Positions 6,422-7,576 of a stretch of 7,576 bases of DNA are shown piece after piece. Numbering within the stretch: the stretch's first letter is position 1; each line of letters begins with the position of its first letter. A program made the position numbers and the translations under genes. The stretch covers positions 1-7,576 of the forward strand of contig JALOMN010000064.1 in assembly GCA_025455445.1 (NCBI GenBank), written 5' to 3'. The stretch is from Cyclobacteriaceae bacterium (lineage in GTDB: Bacteria > Bacteroidota > Bacteroidia > Cytophagales > Cyclobacteriaceae). The notes under the pieces were generated by a model. That model saw nothing but the letters and a program-made list of their open reading frames with translations. It did no database searches and was not told the DNA's origin.

Positions 6422-6445
6422 TTCTAACGCTTTCTATCCAACTAT

Positions 6446-6454
6446 TATACTTTG
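6446..6454 (+). promoter_or_regulatory. Weak promoter candidate before the methyltransferase gene
   Basis: TATACTTTG resembles the TAnnTTTG -7 box but has one extra base between TA and TTTG, and no TTG lies at the proper distance upstream. It is 50 bases before the methyltransferase ATG in the 83-base gap after apaG. ATTGC (6461-6465) and GCAAT (6475-6479) form a small inverted repeat just downstream. Readthrough from apaG is equally possible. Confidence 0.3.
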
Positions 6455-6504
6455 CATAGAATTGCCTTCCGTTAGCAATGATTACTTATTGAACTTGCAG
6501 GGTG

Positions 6505-7296
6505 ATGAGCAATTCTTCTTTACATCAAATTAAGTCTTTTGTGAATCATTGGCTGGATACCGTAGATGCGCATTCGATTCACTCGCCTTTCTTTTTTGAC
6601 TTTTACTGCGAAGTAATTAAGAAAGAGAATGCTGAAGATAGCCGCTACAAGGAAATTGAAGAATTACGTAAAAAATTACTGGTCAATCACACGCTACTTA
6701 AAATTACTGATCTGGGTGCTCACTCATCACACTTTAAAAACGAACATAGAACGATCGCACAAATAGCAGCAACCAGCTTAAGCCCATCTAACTATTGCCG
6801 GCTGCTATCACGGATAGTTTCATATCAGCATTCAAAACAAATTGTAGAGCTTGGCACCTCCATGGGTTTAACAACGCTTTATCTTTCCCTTCCGGAAGAT
6901 GCGCGTATTACCACATTTGAAGGGAACAGCACAATGGTGAACATTGCTTTAACACATTTCGAAGCATTTGAAAAAACAAACATAAAACTGATAGAGGGCA
7001 ATATCGATCATACACTACCTGATTTTCTTCAACTGTCAGAGAAAATAGATTTTGTATTTATGGATGCAAACCATCGGTATGAACCGACCCTGCGATATTT
7101 CAATTTATTGATGAAGCGGATGGCCCCGCAGGGTATTATTGTGATGGATGATATTTATCACTCTCAAGAAATGACACAAGCATGGAATGCACTTCGCGAA
7201 CATAAATTAGTGTATGGAAGTGTGGATTTATTCAAAATGGGAATCTTGTTTTTTGACCCCGCACTGAATCACCAGCATTATACATGGTCAGTCTAA
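6505..7296 (+). CDS. Class I SAM-dependent methyltransferase, substrate unknown
   Basis: The C-terminal half is a Rossmann methyltransferase of the O-methyltransferase-like (Methyltransf_24) type: motif I IVELGTSMGLTTLYL (113-127) for SAM binding, the acidic residue ending strand 2 at TFEG (137-140, E139), IDFVFMDANHRYEPTLRYFN (181-200), and GIIVMDDIYHSQEM (210-223). About 110 residues precede it, with the conserved-looking DAHSIHSPFFFDFY (21-34) and ITDLGAHSS (67-75), an extension I associate with Bacteroidota members of this group. No signal peptide or membrane segment is evident, so it should be cytoplasmic. I prefer ATG 6505 over GTG 6502; an in-frame TGA at 6490-6492 rules out a longer form. 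It lies 83 bases after apaG on the same strand. The substrate cannot be read from the sequence. Confidence 0.88.
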   Translation: MSNSSLHQIKSFVNHWLDTVDAHSIHSPFFFDFYCEVIKKENAEDSRYKEIEELRKKLLVNHTLLKITDLGAHSSHFKNEHRTIAQIAATSLSPSNYCRLLSRIVSYQHSKQIVELGTSMGLTTLYLSLPEDARITTFEGNSTMVNIALTHFEAFEKTNIKLIEGNIDHTLPDFLQLSEKIDFVFMDANHRYEPTLRYFNLLMKRMAPQGIIVMDDIYHSQEMTQAWNALREHKLVYGSVDLFKMGILFFDPALNHQHYTWSV

Positions 7297-7303
7297 ATCT
7301 GAA

Positions 7304-7334
7304 TTGAAAAAACAGCTATTTAAAGCTACTTTTG
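7304..7334 (+). promoter_or_regulatory. Bacteroidota-type promoter for the last gene
   Basis: TTG at 7304-7306, a 20-base spacer, and TACTTTTG at 7327-7334, an exact TAnnTTTG box. Transcription would begin near 7340, leaving a leader of about 15 bases before the ATG at 7356. It implies that the last gene has its own start rather than depending on the methyltransferase transcript. Confidence 0.6.
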
Positions 7335-7355
7335 TACTAATTATTAATAAACGAT

Positions 7356-7576
7356 ATGAGTCAGACGAATCCAATTCCAAATAAACCAGTACCTCAAAAA
7401 TCCAGCAATAAATCTGCAATTATAATTGCCTTGCTTTCTGTTATTGTGTTGGTGCAGAGCGTGAAAATCTTTCTTGATTATAAAGACAAAGTAGAAGTAA
7501 AACAGCAACTCGCTACCACCGAAGAAGACCTGGCCTCCACTATGCAAAGGCTTAACGAAGTAAATGCTGAACTCGA
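7356..7576 (+). CDS. Membrane-anchored coiled-coil protein, N-terminal part (3' end outside window)
   Basis: The frame runs from ATG 7356 to the window end, 73 codons plus two bases, with no stop. Residues 1-20 are polar and proline/lysine/serine-rich (MSQTNPIPNKPVPQKSSNKS). Residues 21-36 (AIIIALLSVIVLVQSV) form one membrane helix without an obvious cleavage site, so it is probably a type II anchor with the C-terminus in the periplasm. From about 41 on the sequence is highly charged, with hydrophobics at heptad-like spacing (KVEVKQQLATTEEDLASTMQRLNEV), a likely coiled coil. The exact TAnnTTTG promoter just upstream supports it as a gene. I do not recognise the family; similar TM-plus-coiled-coil proteins of unknown role are common in Bacteroidota. 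Confidence 0.75.
   Translation, partial: MSQTNPIPNKPVPQKSSNKSAIIIALLSVIVLVQSVKIFLDYKDKVEVKQQLATTEEDLASTMQRLNEVNAEL

Noticed and set aside
6502..6504. GTG as the start codon of the methyltransferase gene
   Set aside because: An ATG follows immediately and is the stronger start; the extra residue adds nothing recognisable, and an in-frame stop lies just upstream.
7314..7327. AGCT...AGCT inverted repeat in the spacer of the last promoter
   Set aside because: Only four bases per arm, each itself palindromic; insufficient for an operator call.
7344..7547. A leftward 67-codon open frame at the right end
   Set aside because: It is antisense to the last gene, which has an exact promoter, a credible start, a membrane helix and a coiled coil. 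The leftward peptide has no recognisable features.
1..7576. A parS centromere site near parAB
   Set aside because: By eye there is no CACGTG-centred palindrome of the TGTTTCACGTGAAACA type; partial hits such as TCACGTTT (about 672) and ACGTGG (about 535) lack symmetry. A motif scan of the genome would settle it.

Overview
The window is ordinary chromosomal housekeeping DNA from a Bacteroidota bacterium, most likely of the Cytophagales or a related order. The signs are the protein families (a DUF5683 membrane protein directly behind parB, a signal peptidase I with a long insert, a YidC with lysine in its membrane groove) and the promoter style. Three intergenic regions carry an exact TAnnTTTG -7 box with TTG 18-20 bases upstream, the Bacteroidota sigma-factor signature. 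Shine-Dalgarno sequences are mostly absent. I saw no mobile element, phage gene, CRISPR array, tRNA or rRNA. I also found no convincing undescribed multi-gene system.

Layout. Bases 1-858 hold the C-terminal part of yidC, open at the left edge. After a 136-base gap with a good promoter, a hairpin and a possible 12-codon leader ORF comes a rightward cluster: parA and parB (overlapping by ATGA), a DUF5683 gene (1 base after parB), dapB and lepB. This order is one I recall as common in Bacteroidota. The cluster ends at an 11-bp perfect hairpin (5268-5295), which also abuts the stop codon of the convergent leftward gene ung. From the short ung/apaG divergent region (5965-6034) rightward lie apaG, a class I SAM-dependent methyltransferase of unknown substrate, and the first 73 codons of a membrane-anchored coiled-coil protein cut by the right edge.

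Functionally, parA/parB run chromosome segregation, YidC and LepB insert and process membrane and exported proteins, DapB makes diaminopimelate/lysine precursors for peptidoglycan, and Ung removes uracil from DNA. DUF5683 is the main unknown in the cluster. Its tight coupling to parB makes it the most interesting protein here. Other points worth a second look are the nearly leaderless apaG promoter, the parA leader, a shared AT-rich motif before dapB and lepB, and long T-runs inside the DUF5683 gene.
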